Notes under the pieces: generated by a model
Seen by the model: only the letters and a program-made list of their open reading frames with translations
Told to the model about the DNA's origin: nothing
Database searches by the model: none
Program-made: the position numbers and the translations under genes
In this document: piece by piece, positions 39,024 through 46,072 of the stretch
How positions within the stretch are numbered: position 1 is the first letter of the stretch
Layout of the letters: each line of letters opens with the position of its first letter
Origin: Clostridiales bacterium Firm_08
Lineage (GTDB): Bacteria; Bacillota; Clostridia; Oscillospirales; QAKW01
Assembly (NCBI GenBank): GCA_001604045.1
Contig: LVAN01000014.1
Location: 1-62,377, forward strand
Direction: 5' to 3'
DNA: 62,377 bases

Positions 39024-41093
39024 TCATTTCTGCCCTTCGGAGTAGAGCGTCGTCAGCCCGGTAACGTGCCGGAAATAATTGGTCTCCAGCATCCGCGCGC
39101 TGACCTTGAACTTGTTGGACACGATCTTTTTCACATTGTCGACATATTCCTCGGTGCTTGCCACCGTCTGCCCGGGGAAAGGCGTGAACTCCTTGGTTCC
39201 GGCGTCATATTTCCCCTTGTCGGTGATCCAGCTCCGATCCATAAAAAGCACCAGCGGCGCGCTGTCGGACAGGATGTCCCGCCCGGGCAGAAGCCTTGAG
39301 TCATAGGAAAACCCGAACAGGTTGTTGAGCGTCGGGATGATGTCCAGCGTCGAGCAGTATTTATCAACGTCCACCGGTTCCTCCATCCCGGGGCAGTAGA
39401 GCAGGAACACGCTTCTGTAAAGCTCGAACGTCGTCTCGACCGGATGTCCCGCCGCCTCGTCGAAGTAATGATACATATTTTCATCGTCTTTGTCTTCCAG
39501 GCCGTAGGGATAATGATCCGGCGTGATGGCGATGACGGTGCGGTCGGCGACGCCCGCCTCCTCCAGTTTTTGGAGCAGACGCTCCATCGCGCGGTCCAGC
39601 TCAATGTTGCAGGCGATATAGGCTTTGAGCGTATCCGAGCAGGTAAGGTCCGCGACAAGATCCCTGTTCTGCCGGGACATCGAATTGCCGTCAAAGGAAT
39701 ATTCGAGATGCCCGCTGACCGTCATATAGTAGGTCATAAACGGCTCGCTGCCGCCCAGGAAATCCCCGACGGTGCCGTCGATCATCTCCACATCGCTTTC
39801 CGGCCAGCGGTTTTTGATGACGCTTTCCAGCCCGTTGCCGACGCCCTTGTAGATCATCCCGAGGTTGGGATGAGAAATATCGCGGTGATAGTAGGAATAG
39901 GTATGATTGTGATAGCCGCGCACCGTCTTTACGCCGCCGCGCAGAAACTGCTGGGTCATCGTGAAGGGGAAGGTGATCTCCTCCAGCCCGGAGCGGTAAA
40001 AACTCCACACGCCGCTTTTGGGGATGAGCCCGGTGACCGCGGCGTATTCGCCGTCCGAGGTGCTGACCTCCCAGATCGGCGTATAGAAATTATTGAAACG
40101 AAATCCCTCCTGCCGCATTTTATAGAGGGTAGGCGTCAGCTTTTCGTCGATCGCGTAGGGCGAAAAGCCCTCCGCCGTGATCTCGATGAGGTTATATCCC
40201 TCGAACATACCGGTATATTTGTTGGTGTAGGACGGTGTTTCCGCGCTGAAATACTCATCAAGTTCTTTGATCGCCTTATCGGTATCGCTCTCCGCGAGCG
40301 CCGCGAAATCGATATCCAGCACCTGCGCTTTCGGTTTTTCGGCGGTCTCATCCTGCGGCGTTCCGTCCACCGGAACCGTTTCCGTCGTCAGGGGGCTTGC
40401 CGCCTCGATCCTGCCGTTGCCGCCCAGCCCCAGCACATTGCACCGGAAGTCGAGAAACTCGGTACGTACCATCCCGAAGGTGTTGATGAAAAGTTCAGTG
40501 TTGAACGCGCCCTTCTGGATCTCCGCCACAGGCGGGATAAGGTAGCCGACGCCGAACAGCAGCGCGTACGCGATCACGCAAACGCCCGCTCTCAACAGGT
40601 TTGGTTTGACGCTTATCCGGTGCACGGGGATCTTGCGTGTCAGATAGATCAGCGCGACGACCGGCAGCGCCAGCACGGGGAAGGTCCACCAGCAGCCGAA
40701 AATGGCGCCCACCGTATTTTTTACGATGCCGGATCCGATGATCTGATCAGTGCCCCCCGCGCCGATGGAATAGAGGATCATATATTTCCCGAAAAAGGAA
40801 TGATAGATGATCTGGGTGCACGCCCATGCGGACAGAACGATCTGCACCCCGACGAGCGCCCTGCGGTTGACCTTGCGCGACCAAAAGGAGCAAAGCACCG
40901 TAAACAAAACGCCGAGCACGACGCTGTACAGCGGGATCATGAAAAGACCGACGCCCCAAAACCGGTTGCAGCAGGCGATACGCACCACAAGCTCCGTATA
41001 AAGAATGCTCAGTGGCAACAGTACAAATCGCCAAAAGGCACGCGGCACGCGATCTTTGAAAAATATGCCGTCAAGTTTTTCAAAAAAGGACAT
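39024..41093 (-). CDS. LTA-synthase-like sulfatase-family phosphotransferase
   Basis: 689 residues. Five hydrophobic helices occupy about 20-210, then an extracellular sulfatase-fold domain from about 305. NLIEITAEGFSPYAI carries the metal/nucleophile site, TSDGEYAAVTGLIPKSG follows the usual N-terminal core, and ITPDHYPYGLED the C-terminal metal site. The family transfers glycerol-phosphate to lipoteichoic acid or related polymers. I start at MSFFEKLDGIFFKD because GGAGGA lies six bases upstream. The open frame extends further upstream only by passing antisense through tRNA-Gly and its hairpins, so the longer start is rejected. It is probably a cell-surface polymer synthase. Confidence 0.88.
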   Translation of the reverse strand: MSFFEKLDGIFFKDRVPRAFWRFVLLPLSILYTELVVRIACCNRFWGVGLFMIPLYSVVLGVLFTVLCSFWSRKVNRRALVGVQIVLSAWACTQIIYHSFFGKYMILYSIGAGGTDQIIGSGIVKNTVGAIFGCWWTFPVLALPVVALIYLTRKIPVHRISVKPNLLRAGVCVIAYALLFGVGYLIPPVAEIQKGAFNTELFINTFGMVRTEFLDFRCNVLGLGGNGRIEAASPLTTETVPVDGTPQDETAEKPKAQVLDIDFAALAESDTDKAIKELDEYFSAETPSYTNKYTGMFEGYNLIEITAEGFSPYAIDEKLTPTLYKMRQEGFRFNNFYTPIWEVSTSDGEYAAVTGLIPKSGVWSFYRSGLEEITFPFTMTQQFLRGGVKTVRGYHNHTYSYYHRDISHPNLGMIYKGVGNGLESVIKNRWPESDVEMIDGTVGDFLGGSEPFMTYYMTVSGHLEYSFDGNSMSRQNRDLVADLTCSDTLKAYIACNIELDRAMERLLQKLEEAGVADRTVIAITPDHYPYGLEDKDDENMYHYFDEAAGHPVETTFELYRSVFLLYCPGMEEPVDVDKYCSTLDIIPTLNNLFGFSYDSRLLPGRDILSDSAPLVLFMDRSWITDKGKYDAGTKEFTPFPGQTVASTEEYVDNVKKIVSNKFKVSARMLETNYFRHVTGLTTLYSEGQK

Positions 41094-41169
41094 GTTTCGT
41101 CCTCCTTCTAACGATGTCCTCATCATTTTATCATATCTTTTGTCATAAATCAATGGATAAAATTTAAAC

Positions 41170-41198
41170 TTGACAAAACAGAGAAAGCAAGGTATAAT
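41170..41198 (+). promoter_or_regulatory. consensus promoter of tRNA-Gly
   Basis: TTGACA, 17 bases, TATAAT, twelve bases before the tRNA. Confidence 0.92.
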
Positions 41199-41209
41199 AC
41201 CATTTACAC

Positions 41210-41283
41210 GCGGGTATAATTCATCGGTAGAATGCGACCTTCCCAAGGTCGATAGGAGGGTTCGACTCCCTTTACCCGCTCCA
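41210..41283 (+). tRNA. tRNA-Gly (anticodon CCC)
   Basis: 74 nt with encoded CCA. The acceptor GCGGGTA pairs with TACCCGC, discriminator T, the anticodon loop is TTCCCAA, and the T arm is GGGTTCGACTCCC. Confidence 0.93.
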
Positions 41284-41320
41284 GCCAAAAGAGCATCGCT
41301 TTCGCGATGCTCTTTTGGCT
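41283..41320 (+). terminator. strong hairpin immediately after tRNA-Gly
   Basis: A 17-bp perfect stem (AGCCAAAAGAGCATCGC and complement) with a TTTC loop overlaps the last tRNA base. It is followed by GTGTTTGTG rather than a clean T-run, and is probably the tRNA terminator. It is also the first hairpin of the array that follows. Confidence 0.75.
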
Positions 41321-41325
41321 GTGTT

Positions 41326-41506
41326 TGTGTCCGCAAGGACACAACATCGTTTTTCGCCTCAGCGAAAACATCATTTTGCGGCTTTGTCGCAAACATCGTA
41401 TTTTCCGGCGGACACAAAATGATGTTACACCTTCTGTGTAAACGATGTGCTCCTTCGGAGCAATGATGTTACGGCTTACGCTGTAAACGTATTGCGCTTC
41501 GCGCGA
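41326..41506 (+). repeat. array of eight mini-hairpins with ACATCRT linkers
   Basis: Short stems, one weak, alternate with 7-base linkers: TGTGTCC(GCAA)GGACACA, TTTTCGC(CTCA)GCGAAAA, TTTGCG..CGCAAA, a weaker TCCGGCGGA unit, TTACAC..GTGTAA, GCTCC(TTC)GGAGC, TTACGGC..GCTGTAA and GCGC(TTC)GCGC. Linkers in the left half read ACATCGT, ACATCAT, ACATCGT. In the right half they read ATGATGT, ACGATGT, ATGATGT, i.e. the reverse complement. Left and right linkers can pair, so the array may fold as one multi-tiered structure. The last hairpin overlaps the weak -35 of the following gene. Confidence 0.85.
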
Positions 41507-41540
41507 ATTCATGGTATAATATCGTCACGAGGTGAATGAG

Positions 41541-41891
41541 ATGAAAGAGGATAAACTCTCCGATTTGTCAATGCAGTTATCCGTTGCCGTTTTGAAACTC
41601 ACAAAGGAACTCAGGTCAAAACGCGAAACCGTCATATCCAATCAAATCAGCAGGAGCGCCACCAGCGTTTGCGCTAATATTGCCGAAAGTAAATATGGTC
41701 ACAGCCGTGCCGATTTTATTTCAAAACTTGAGATCGCGCTGAAAGAAGCGAGTGAAACCGGCAGATGGCTTGAGATGCTTCTGAAATCCGAATACATTGA
41801 TTACGCCACTTTCAAATCGCTTGACAAAACTTGTTCCACCATCCGCATTCTCTTGATCGCCTCCATCAAAACCGCCAAAGACAATTCTTAA
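41541..41891 (+). CDS. four-helix-bundle protein (23S rRNA intervening-sequence / Avd-like family)
   Basis: 116 residues, all helical, matching the TIGR02436 four-helix-bundle family. LSMQLSVAVLKLTKELRS is helix one, QISRSATSVCANIAESKYGH is the family signature near 38-57, FISKLEIALKEASETGRWLE is helix three, and a final helix runs to the end. Relatives are encoded in intervening sequences of 23S rRNA, and the Avd protein of diversity-generating retroelements has the same fold and binds RNA. I chose ATG with GAGGTG six bases upstream rather than an overlapping GTG. A TATAAT at 41515-41520 precedes it. The gene is flanked on both sides by mini-hairpin arrays. No reverse transcriptase or variable repeat is nearby. 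Confidence 0.88.
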   Translation: MKEDKLSDLSMQLSVAVLKLTKELRSKRETVISNQISRSATSVCANIAESKYGHSRADFISKLEIALKEASETGRWLEMLLKSEYIDYATFKSLDKTCSTIRILLIASIKTAKDNS

Positions 41892-41903
41892 AAAACATCA
41901 GAA

Positions 41904-42057
41904 GCAAAAAAGACGCCGCAAGGCGTCTTTTTGCATCCAAGCCGACGGGACGGCGGCTTGGTATGTCATCATCGCGCCCCGCGCGGATCACATACACTTG
42001 CTGACGCAAGTGATTACATTCCGCTTTTCAAGCGGATTATATACACGCCCTCCGGCG
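41904..42057 (+). repeat. terminator plus downstream array of five mini-hairpins
   Basis: It starts with a terminator (AGACGCC, GCAA loop, GGCGTCT, T-run; 41904-41934). Further hairpins follow: CCAAGCCG/CGGCTTGG, CGCGC/GCGCG, CACTTGC(TGAC)GCAAGTG, CCGCTT(TTC)AAGCGG and CGCC(CTCC)GGCG. Linkers are GATCACATACA, GATTACATT and GATTATATACA, a different family from the upstream array. Positions 42058-42133 show nothing further. A CTGTCCG/CGGACAG hairpin at 42134-42153 lies just before the next promoter. Confidence 0.75.
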
Positions 42058-42162
42058 CGGTTTTCTGATCACGGCGCCATAAACCGTCGAGCGATGGACG
42101 ATTGTCAGAAACTTTTCATTAAAAAACAAAAAACTGTCCGTTCTATCGGACAGCAGACGGCG

Positions 42163-42168
42163 TATAAT
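42163..42168 (+). promoter_or_regulatory. -10 element of the second EF-hand gene
   Basis: A perfect TATAAT with no good -35. The expected -35 position falls in a CTGTCCG hairpin, so the promoter may be activator-dependent. Confidence 0.5.
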
Positions 42169-42194
42169 GGAGAAAAAACGAGGAGGAATGAAAT

Positions 42195-42368
42195 ATGAAC
42201 GGTATTTTCGGAGATCTGTTCGATCTTGACGGCAACGGTATTCTCGACGCGGGGGAGCACGCGCTGGAGTTTATGATGATCGACGAGCTGATGAAAACGG
42301 ACGACGGCTCTGACGATCTCGACGGCGCCGACGACCTTGACGATCCCGACGATGATCTGATCTTTTGA
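42195..42368 (+). CDS. 57-aa EF-hand micro-protein (chromosomal copy)
   Basis: It starts MNGIFGDLFDLDGNGILDAG. The EF-hand loop DLDGNGILDAGE has ligands at 1, 3, 5, 9 and 12, and Gly at 6. The C-terminal half is a run of Asp-rich triplets (DDGSDDLDGADDLDDPDDD). AGGAGG lies eight bases upstream. It shares the GIFGDLFD start and the loop with the element-borne 58-aa protein at 1500-1676, but its codons are GC-rich like the chromosome. It is a small, very acidic, presumably calcium-binding cytoplasmic protein of unknown function. Confidence 0.8.
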   Translation: MNGIFGDLFDLDGNGILDAGEHALEFMMIDELMKTDDGSDDLDGADDLDDPDDDLIF

Positions 42369-42414
42369 ATGATCAAAAAGGAAAGAGGGCGTTGATCTGA
42401 CGCCCGCAAAGACC

Positions 42415-42486
42415 CGTTCACAATCCCTCAGTTTTTCAGAAACCTTTTTGTTCCTAAAAAACGGCTCCCTTTACACAAGGGAGCCG
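42415..42486 (+). repeat. dispersed GGCTCCC intergenic repeat, second copy
   Basis: It begins CGTTCACAATCCCTCAGT and ends with the palindrome GGCTCCCTTTACACAAGGGA plus GCC. It is the same family as 16523-16613 and, inverted and shortened, 45975-45999. Confidence 0.8.
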
Positions 42487-42489
42487 AGA

Positions 42490-42516
42490 AAAAAGCCCTT
42501 TTCAAAAGGGCTTTTT
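42490..42516 (-). terminator. terminator of the metG-tatD operon
   Basis: AAAAAGCCCTTTT pairs with AAAAGGGCTTTTT around one base, right at the tatD stop codon. Confidence 0.85.
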
Positions 42517-42517
42517 G

Positions 42518-43285
42518 TTATGCTTCGATGTCAAACAGGCGCAGGCCGTTTTCGCGGGTGGCGGCGGCGATGCGCTCCGGCGTGTCGCCGCGAAGCGCGG
42601 CGATCTCGCGGCAGACGTAATGGATGAGCGTCGGATCGTTACGCTTACCGCGGTGCGGCTCCGGCGCAAGGTATGGGCAGTCGGTCTCCACCAGCAGGCG
42701 GTCCAGCGGCGCGCACTGCGCGACCTCTTTGGCGACCCTCGCGTTTTTGAAGGTCACGACGCCGCCGAGGGCGACATAGTAGCCCAGCGACAGCACCTCT
42801 TTCATGGTGTGCGTCGAACCGGCGAAGCAGTGCATAACGCCGGTGACGTTCGGAAACTCCCGCAGTACCGCCAGCGTGTCGGCGGTGGCGTCCCTTGAAT
42901 GGATGATGACCGGCAGGCGCAGGCGGTCCGCCAGCGCCATCTGCCGACGAAACCACAGGTTTTGCGCCGGTTTGTCGGTGTCCTCCGGCCAGTGGTAGTC
43001 CAGCCCGATCTCGCCGATCGCCTTGACCTTGGGGCGTTTCGCGAGGTCCTCGATCAGAGCGAGGTCCTCTTCGGTCATTTTCTGCGCGGCGTCGGGATGG
43101 TAGCCGACGGCGGCGTAGATAAAATCATTGTCCGCCGCGAGTTGCACGGCGGCGTGACAGCCGTCCCGGTCGGCGGCGACCGCCATCACCGGGCTGACGC
43201 CGGCGGCTTTTATTTTTTGAAGGAGCGCTTCGCGGTCCTCCGCGAAGCGCTCGTCGTCAAGATGTGTATGCGTGTCGAATATCAT
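42518..43285 (-). CDS. tatD: TatD-family metal-dependent hydrolase
   Basis: 255 residues. MIFDTHTHLDDERF has the first metal His pair, AIGEIGLDYHW near 90-100 the Glu, PVIIHSRDA near 125 the next His, VMHCFAGS near 150 the fourth, and LLVETDCPYLAPEPHRGKRN near 200 the catalytic Asp. TatD proteins are 3'-5' DNA/RNA exonucleases of a TIM-barrel amidohydrolase fold. Its ATG overlaps the metG stop by one base, the same order as metS-yabD in bacilli. Confidence 0.95.
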   Translation of the reverse strand: MIFDTHTHLDDERFAEDREALLQKIKAAGVSPVMAVAADRDGCHAAVQLAADNDFIYAAVGYHPDAAQKMTEEDLALIEDLAKRPKVKAIGEIGLDYHWPEDTDKPAQNLWFRRQMALADRLRLPVIIHSRDATADTLAVLREFPNVTGVMHCFAGSTHTMKEVLSLGYYVALGGVVTFKNARVAKEVAQCAPLDRLLVETDCPYLAPEPHRGKRNDPTLIHYVCREIAALRGDTPERIAAATRENGLRLFDIEA

Positions 43286-45204
43286 CAGTGTACCTCGGCG
43301 CCGGTATCGAGATCATCCGCGAAAATGACCTTGATATCGCCGTTTTTGTTGTCCCCGGCGAGGATCATGCCCTCGCTCAACTCCCCGCAGAGTTTGGCGG
43401 GTTTGAGGTTATCAACGATCAGCACTTTCCGGCCCACAAGATCCTCCGGCGCGTACCATTTGGCGATACCGCTGACGATCTGCCGGGCGCCCGTCTTGCT
43501 TTCCACTTGCAGTTTGAGCAGTTTGCGGCTTTTTTCCAGCCGCTCGCAGGCGGTGACCTCCGCCGCGCTTAGGGACACTTTCGCGAAATCGTCGATGGTG
43601 ATGACGTTTTCCGGCTCTTTGGTTTCGGCTTCGGCTTTCTGCTGTGCCTCGATCTCCGCCTTCATCTTCTCGGCGTCGATGCGGGCGAACAGGATCTCTT
43701 TTTCTCCCACCCGGCTGTCCGGCGTGATGCCGCCGAACGCGGACAGAGAGTCAAAATCTTTTTTGTCCGCAGAGATCTGAGCGAGCATTTTCTCCGCCGT
43801 CTTCGGCAGGAAGGGCGCGATCAGCACCGCGGCGAAACGGATGCTTTCACACAGGTTGTACAGCACCGTCGCGAGACGGTCGTGATCGCCGTCCGGCTTG
43901 CCGAGTACCCAGGGCTGTGTTTCATCAATATATTTGTTGGCGCGGCGCAGGACGGCGAAAACCTCGTCGATGGCGTCCGCCACTCTCATCTCGTCCATCG
44001 CGGCGGCGGCTTTGGCGGGCGCCGCGAGGCAGACCGCTTTCAGATCCTCGTCCACCGGCTCGGTCTTGCCGGGGGCGCGGATGACGCCGTCAAAGTATTT
44101 GTCCACCATCGAAACGGTGCGGCTGACAAGGTTGCCGAGGATGTTGGCAAGGTCGGCGTTGATCCGCTCGATGATCAGGTCATAGGAGATGACGCCGTCG
44201 CTGGCAAAGGGCATTTCGTGCAGTACGAAATACCGCACCGCGTCCACGCCGAATTTTTCGGCAAGTTCGTCGGCGTACAGCACGTTGCCCTTGGATTTGC
44301 TCATTTTGCCGTCGCTCATAATGAGCCAGGGATGGCCGAACACCTGTTCGGGCAGCGGCTCGCCCAGCGCCATCAGGAAAATGGGCCAGTAGATGGTATG
44401 AAAGCGCAAAATGTCCTTGCCGATCAGATGCACGTCCGCCGGCCAGTATTTTTTATAAAGATCGCCGTGCGCGCCGTCCGGATCGTAGCCGGGGAAGGTG
44501 ATGTAGTTGGTCAGCGCGTCAAGCCAGACGTAAACGACGTGTTTTTTATCAAAGGACACCGGGATGCCCCAGTCAAAGGACGTGCGGGAAACACACAGAT
44601 CCTGCAGTCCGGGTTTGAGAAAGTTGTTGACCATTTCGTTTTTACGGCTCTCCGGCCAGATGAACTTCGGATGGCTCTCGATATATTCCATTAGTTTCGG
44701 GGCGTATTTCTGCATTTTAAAGAAATACGCTTCTTCCTTGGCGGGATGGACCTCCCTGCCGCAGTCTGGGCACTTGCCGTCCACCAGCTGGCTTTCGGTA
44801 AAGAAAGACTCGCAGGGGGTGCAGTACATCCCCTCGTACTCGCCTTTATAGATGTCGCCCTGCTCATAGAGTTTCTCAAAGATCCGCTGGACCTTTTTCA
44901 TATGGACGGGATCCGTCGTGCGGGCGAAGCAGTCATAGGTCGTGTCCATCACGTCCCAGATCCGCTTGATCTCGGCGCTGACGTCATCCACGAACTGCTG
45001 CGGCGTCTTGCCCGCCTCTTTGGCTTTCAGCTGGATCTTTTCGCCGTGCTCGTCGGTGCCGGTCTGAAAATAGACGTCGTATCCCTGCATCCTCTTGAAA
45101 CGGCAGACCGCGTCCGCCAGCACGATCTCATACGTGTTGCCGATATGCGGTTTGCCCGAGGCGTACGCGATCGCCGTCGTCAGATAGTATTTTGGTTTTG
45201 CCAT
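43285..45204 (-). CDS. metG: methionyl-tRNA synthetase
   Basis: 639 residues. HIGH-type HIGN is at 20-23 (GKPHIGNTY) and KMSKS near 300 (DGKMSKSKGN). A zinc knuckle CTPCESFF...CPDCG lies near 127-150, and an EMAP/Trbp-like tRNA-binding C-terminal domain spans about 535-639 (LKLQVESKTGARQIVSGIAK). This is the single-knuckle MetG2 type with fused C-terminal domain. I start at MAKPKYYLTT because AGAGGTG lies six bases upstream. It charges initiator and elongator tRNA-Met. Confidence 0.97.
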   Translation of the reverse strand: MAKPKYYLTTAIAYASGKPHIGNTYEIVLADAVCRFKRMQGYDVYFQTGTDEHGEKIQLKAKEAGKTPQQFVDDVSAEIKRIWDVMDTTYDCFARTTDPVHMKKVQRIFEKLYEQGDIYKGEYEGMYCTPCESFFTESQLVDGKCPDCGREVHPAKEEAYFFKMQKYAPKLMEYIESHPKFIWPESRKNEMVNNFLKPGLQDLCVSRTSFDWGIPVSFDKKHVVYVWLDALTNYITFPGYDPDGAHGDLYKKYWPADVHLIGKDILRFHTIYWPIFLMALGEPLPEQVFGHPWLIMSDGKMSKSKGNVLYADELAEKFGVDAVRYFVLHEMPFASDGVISYDLIIERINADLANILGNLVSRTVSMVDKYFDGVIRAPGKTEPVDEDLKAVCLAAPAKAAAAMDEMRVADAIDEVFAVLRRANKYIDETQPWVLGKPDGDHDRLATVLYNLCESIRFAAVLIAPFLPKTAEKMLAQISADKKDFDSLSAFGGITPDSRVGEKEILFARIDAEKMKAEIEAQQKAEAETKEPENVITIDDFAKVSLSAAEVTACERLEKSRKLLKLQVESKTGARQIVSGIAKWYAPEDLVGRKVLIVDNLKPAKLCGELSEGMILAGDNKNGDIKVIFADDLDTGAEVH

Positions 45205-45236
45205 GGTAAACACCTCTTTGCTGAATACTAAACTTA

Positions 45237-45265
45237 AGTATAGTATATTTTCTCCCGCTTGTCCA
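45237..45265 (-). promoter_or_regulatory. promoter of metG-tatD
   Basis: Minus strand TGGACA, 17 bases, TATACT. Confidence 0.7.
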
Positions 45266-45285
45266 CGTTTTTTCCAAAAAAACGA

Positions 45286-45314
45286 TTGAATTTTTGCCGC
45301 AAAGGGTTTACAAT
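45286..45314 (+). promoter_or_regulatory. promoter of pduL
   Basis: TTGAAT, 17 bases, TACAAT. Confidence 0.7.
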
Positions 45315-45346
45315 GGTATCAATATTTGAAAAAAAGGAGAACAAAA

Positions 45347-45916
45347 ATGGAAAAATTCATTGTGGAAATGTCCGCCCGTCACGTGCATGTGACCAAAGAA
45401 GATCTTGAAACACTGTTCGGAAAGGGATATGAGCTGACCGTCAAAAAGATGCTCTCCCAGCCCGGACAGTTCGCATGTGAGGAGCGTGTCGACGTCATCG
45501 GGCCCAAAAAGACCATCGCCGGTATGAGCATCCTGGGGCCCTGCCGTCCCGAAACGCAGGTGGAGGTTTCCTTTACCGACGCGAGAACGCTGGGGCTCGT
45601 CCCGCCCATCCGGGAGAGCGGCGACCTCGCCGGTACGCCCGGCGTCATCCTCAAAGGACCCGCCGGCGAGGTGGAACTGAAAAACGGCGTTATCGTCGCC
45701 AAACGGCACGTCCATATGACGCCGGAGGACGCCGAAAAATTCGGCGTCAAGGATAAGGAAACCGTCTGCGTCAGGATCGACAGCGAGCGCTCCGCCGTCC
45801 TGTGCGACACCGTCATCCGGGTCAGCCCGAAGTACGCCACGGCGATGCACGTCGACACCGACGAAGCCAACGCCGTCGCCCTGCCCCGCGACGCGGTGGG
45901 TTACATCGTAAAGTAA
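45347..45916 (+). CDS. pduL: phosphate acyltransferase PduL (phosphate propanoyl/acetyltransferase)
   Basis: 189 residues. Both zinc-binding repeats are visible: SARHVHVTKEDLE near 10-22 and AKRHVHMTPEDAEKFG near 118-133, with GPCRPETQVEVSFTDART between. It exchanges acyl-CoA and acyl-phosphate. The N-terminus is short and lacks the encapsulation helix usual in microcompartment PduL, and no shell-protein gene is near. It is probably a cytosolic enzyme doing the Pta step for ATP formation from acetyl-CoA with an acetate kinase elsewhere. I start at MEKFIVEMSA because GGAG lies seven bases upstream. Confidence 0.93.
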   Translation: MEKFIVEMSARHVHVTKEDLETLFGKGYELTVKKMLSQPGQFACEERVDVIGPKKTIAGMSILGPCRPETQVEVSFTDARTLGLVPPIRESGDLAGTPGVILKGPAGEVELKNGVIVAKRHVHMTPEDAEKFGVKDKETVCVRIDSERSAVLCDTVIRVSPKYATAMHVDTDEANAVALPRDAVGYIVK

Positions 45917-45924
45917 TTTCATAC

Positions 45925-45964
45925 GAAAAAAGATCTCCGAAGCGACGCTTCGGAGATCTTTTTT
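45925..45964 (+). terminator. terminator of pduL
   Basis: An 18-bp arm (AAAAAAGATCTCCGAAGC and complement) around GAC, ending in TTTTTT. Confidence 0.92.
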
Positions 45965-45974
45965 ATCGTTTTTT

Positions 45975-45999
45975 CCGGCTCCCTTGTGTAAAGGGAGCC
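45975..45999 (-). repeat. dispersed GGCTCCC repeat, inverted short copy
   Basis: It reads CCGGCTCCCTTGTGTAAAGG followed by GAGCCGG, the reverse complement of the palindrome at about 42467-42484 and 16590-16613. Confidence 0.75.
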
Positions 46000-46009
46000 G
46001 GATCCTGAC

Positions 46010-46045
46010 AAAAACCCGGCGCTCCGATGGGATCGGAGCGCCGGG
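46010..46045 (-). terminator. terminator of the first SLH gene
   Basis: CCCGGCGCTCCGAT pairs with ATCGGAGCGCCGGG; on the minus strand it is followed by TTTTT. Confidence 0.88.
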
Positions 46046-46072
46046 TCGTATGCTGAAATAACGGTCTGTTGT

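Noticed and set aside
39444-41111. 555-codon plus-strand frame across the sulfatase
   Set aside because: Antisense shadow; the sulfatase has membrane helices, metal motifs and a good start.
41094-41417. N-terminal extension of the sulfatase by 108 residues
   Set aside because: It would be translated antisense through tRNA-Gly, its promoter and the hairpins; a strong ribosome binding site supports the start at 41093.
41326-41506. CRISPR array
   Set aside because: The repeated elements are only 7-base linkers and the intervening units are palindromes of about 17 bases; no cas gene is near.
41326-42057. Diversity-generating retroelement
   Set aside because: The protein has the Avd-like fold, but there is no reverse transcriptase, template repeat or variable repeat in the window.
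45347-45916. Microcompartment locus around pduL
   Set aside because: No shell-protein, aldehyde dehydrogenase or diol dehydratase genes are adjacent, and the PduL N-terminal targeting helix is missing.
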